Assembly: GCA_903871935.1 (NCBI GenBank)
Contig: CAIQIQ010000004.1
Location: 1 to 37,252 of the forward strand
Reading direction: 5' to 3'
Source: an uncultured Phycisphaerales bacterium
Lineage (GTDB): Bacteria; Planctomycetota; Phycisphaerae; Tepidisphaerales; Tepidisphaeraceae
DNA length: 37,252 bases
The position numbers and the translations under genes are program-made. Numbering within the stretch: position 1 is the stretch's first letter; the number at the start of each line of letters is the position of its first letter. The notes beneath the pieces are model-generated. The model worked only from the letters and a program-made list of their open reading frames with translations. It made no database searches and had not been told where the DNA came from. Positions 35,282 through 37,252 of this stretch are shown in pieces.

Positions 35282-37252
35282 ATGGCAAACACATCTCTGG
35301 CGCGGCCGGCAGGTTACGGGAGACACGCGAAGCTTGGCCGCAGGCAAACCATCGGCAGGGCGGCGGCATCCGCCATCGAGGCACTTGAACCGCGCACGCT
35401 CTTGAGCGTCGATGCGGGATTGCAGTTGGACATGGCGCTGCCATACCTGCCGAATACTCCAAAGGCCATTGCCCCAGTGCTTCCTCTGGGGGTACTGGCA
35501 GGTTCGCTGACGGTGCCGGTGCTGCACAGCTATCCCACGGCGGCGGTCAAGATATACCTGGACTTTGACGGCCACGCCGCGATGACTTGGGGCAGCTACA
35601 GCGTGACGGCGACTCCCGCCTACAGCATCGACACGGATCCCAACAGCTTTAGTGCCACGGAACTAAGCAACATCCATGAGATCTGGGAGCGGGTGTCGGA
35701 GAAGTATTCGCCGTTCAATGTCGATGTGACGACGGAGGATCCGGGGAATACAAACGACCTGCAGACGGTGGTGGCGGTAATCGGCGGGGGCGGGGGCTGG
35801 CTGGGCTCGCTGGCCGGTGGTGTCGCGTATGTGGGCGGCTTTTCCAATAGCGCTCCCAACCAGGTGTGGGTATTCCCCGATAATCTTGGGGCCGGCTTCC
35901 CTAAATACGTTGGCGAAGCCACAGCTCATGAGGTGGGACATTCCTTTGGGCTGCTGCATCAGAGCCTCTATTCTGGAACGACCCTGGTTCAGCAGTACTA
36001 CTCTGGCGATGCGAATCGCGCCCCGATTATGGGAAACAGCTACTCGTCTGTCCGGGGGATGTGGTGGAACGGGACCAGCAGCTCGTCGACGACGATACAG
36101 GATGATCTGGCGGTCATTGCCAGTCCGACGAACGGATTCGGGTACAAGGTGGACGATGTTGGGGATACCACGTCGACTGCAGGAACACTGAGCATCAACA
36201 ACGGAAATATCAGTGCCTCGGGGATTATCGGCAATACGGGCGATGCGGATTACTACATCCTGGATATCCCTGTGAACGGCACGATGGCGATCAACCTGAA
36301 TGGCCCAAACGGCGCCATGCTCGATGCAAAGCTGGAGGTGCGGCTTAGCGACGGTTCGGTCTGGTTATCAAGCGATTCCACGCCAAGTACCACGGAGTCT
36401 CTCAGTGGCTCGATCAGCGCCGGCCGTTATTACTTGGTCGTCCGCAGCCATGGCGGGTATGGCGATATCGGACAGTACACCATCAGTGGAACCGTTCCGA
36501 GCGTCAATCAGGCACCGACGAACATCAGCTTGTCGGCCAGCAGTATTGCTGAGAATCAGGCGGCAGGTACGACGGTGGGTACTCTCAGCACCACAGATCC
36601 GGATGCCGGCAACACCTTCACCTACAGTCTGGTGAGTGGTGTCGGTAGCACGGACAATGCCTCGTTCACCATCTCCGGAAGCACGCTGCAGACCGCGGCG
36701 ATCTTCAACTTTGAGGCCAAGAGCAGCTACAGCATCCGCCTGCGGACGACTGACCAGGGCGGCTCGTGGTTTGAAAAGGTCTTCACGATCAGCGTGACCA
36801 ACGTCAACGAGACGCCGACGGACATCGCGCTGTCGGCGAACAGCATTGCCGAGAACCAACCATCAGGCACGGCAGTGGGCACGTTGAGCAGCATTGATCC
36901 CGATGCCGGCAACACCTTCACCTACACCCTGGTAAGCGGCACCGGCAGCACAGACAACACCTCGTTTGCGATTTCCGGAAGCACGCTGCAGACCGCGGCG
37001 ATTTTCAACTTTGAGGCCAAGAACAGTTACAGCATCCGCCTGCGGACGACCGACCAGGGCGGCTTGTGGTTTGAAAAGGCTTTCACGATCAGCGTGACCA
37101 ATGTCAACGAAACCCCGACGGACATTACCTTGTCGGCAAGCAGTGTCGCTGAGAATCAGTCGGTGGGTACGGCGGTGGGCACGTTGGGCACAGTTGATCC
37201 GGATGCCGGCAACACGTTTACCTACAGCCTGGTAAGTGGGACCGGCAGCACC
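35282..37252 (+). CDS. large secreted metalloprotease-like protein with cadherin repeats (partial, runs off the window)
   Basis: 657 residues seen, no stop. The N-terminus has a basic segment and AIEALEPRTLLSVD, the LEPR-xLL motif of planctomycete exported proteins. Residues about 75-230 form a metzincin-like domain with HEVGHSFGLLH (H216, E217, H220, H226), the zinc-binding HExxHxxxxxH signature. A pre-peptidase-like beta domain follows (GDADYYILDIPVNGTMAINL, SISAGRYYLVVRSHG, about 315-405). Then cadherin-like repeats of exactly 100 residues start at 36511, 36811 and 37111 (APTNISLSASSIAENQ, PTDIALSANSIAENQ, ...). The start at 35282 has AGGGA at an ideal distance; an in-frame ATG at 35276 is an alternative. 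Likely extracellular or surface-bound. Confidence 0.85.
   Translation, partial: MANTSLARPAGYGRHAKLGRRQTIGRAAASAIEALEPRTLLSVDAGLQLDMALPYLPNTPKAIAPVLPLGVLAGSLTVPVLHSYPTAAVKIYLDFDGHAAMTWGSYSVTATPAYSIDTDPNSFSATELSNIHEIWERVSEKYSPFNVDVTTEDPGNTNDLQTVVAVIGGGGGWLGSLAGGVAYVGGFSNSAPNQVWVFPDNLGAGFPKYVGEATAHEVGHSFGLLHQSLYSGTTLVQQYYSGDANRAPIMGNSYSSVRGMWWNGTSSSSTTIQDDLAVIASPTNGFGYKVDDVGDTTSTAGTLSINNGNISASGIIGNTGDADYYILDIPVNGTMAINLNGPNGAMLDAKLEVRLSDGSVWLSSDSTPSTTESLSGSISAGRYYLVVRSHGGYGDIGQYTISGTVPSVNQAPTNISLSASSIAENQAAGTTVGTLSTTDPDAGNTFTYSLVSGVGSTDNASFTISGSTLQTAAIFNFEAKSSYSIRLRTTDQGGSWFEKVFTISVTNVNETPTDIALSANSIAENQPSGTAVGTLSSIDPDAGNTFTYTLVSGTGSTDNTSFAISGSTLQTAAIFNFEAKNSYSIRLRTTDQGGLWFEKAFTISVTNVNETPTDITLSASSVAENQSVGTAVGTLGTVDPDAGNTFTYSLVSGTGST
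36511..37252 (+). repeat. 300-bp cadherin-domain repeats
   Basis: Near-identical units with exact 300-bp period begin at 36511, 36811 and 37111; the third is cut by the window. Each contains DPDAGNTFTY, a Ca-binding-like acidic motif, and IFNFEAK. Confidence 0.9.

Overview
The window reads as a chromosomal stretch of a planctomycete, most likely a Phycisphaerae-type bacterium, interrupted by one integrated mobile element. The taxonomic clues are a membrane protein ending in the zinc-ribbon signature CGYDLRATPDRCPEC, a large secreted protein whose N-terminus carries LEPRTLLS, GC-rich coding sequence, and the style of the integrase. No database was consulted; all family names come from recognising motifs.

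Left chromosomal part (1-18592). Positions 1-985 hold no convincing gene but carry a cluster of DnaA-box-like sites and short repeats. Then come an ankyrin protein, a small zinc-ribbon membrane protein, a RhuM-family protein, murD (cell wall), gltA (citrate synthase, with a clear terminator), a short hypothetical gene, a secreted heparinase II/III-like protein downstream of pgeF, a four-helix-bundle gene framed by heptanucleotide repeats, an M24 peptidase relative lacking most of its metal ligands, a secreted TPR protein, and a minus-strand operon of sugar epimerase, glycosyltransferase and GH130 glycosidase.

Integrated element (about 18591-34931). Its target is a tRNA-Ser(UGA) gene. The intact tRNA is at 34874-34960 and a 3'-half copy is at 18593-18650, both in the same orientation, so together they mark the two attachment sites. 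Inside, from left to right: the detached C-terminal tail of the integrase frame; a cargo zone of unrecognised proteins (a coiled-coil protein, a 208-residue protein, an 817-residue zinc-ribbon membrane protein with 90-bp tandem repeats, and a secreted trypsin-like protease with an intact triad), bracketed by two copies of a small helix-turn-helix gene; a DNA-binding and replication module (excisionase-like HTH proteins and a PrimPol-SF3 helicase, tightly overlapping) followed by a repeat-rich probable origin; and a control/integration module of an HTH regulator, a well-formed promoter with an operator palindrome, and a tyrosine integrase broken by one in-frame TGA.

The most interesting points are these. 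The attachment site lies inside the integrase reading frame, so the C-terminus of the integrase would differ between the circular and the integrated state. Three copies of a roughly 24-bp repeat sit where integrase or excisionase arm sites would be expected. A pseudoknot-like leader sequesters the ribosome binding site of one HTH protein. An iteron-like array follows the primase-helicase.

Right chromosomal part (34961-37252). After the tRNA and its promoter comes the 5' part of a very large secreted metalloprotease with cadherin-like 300-bp repeats, which runs off the window.
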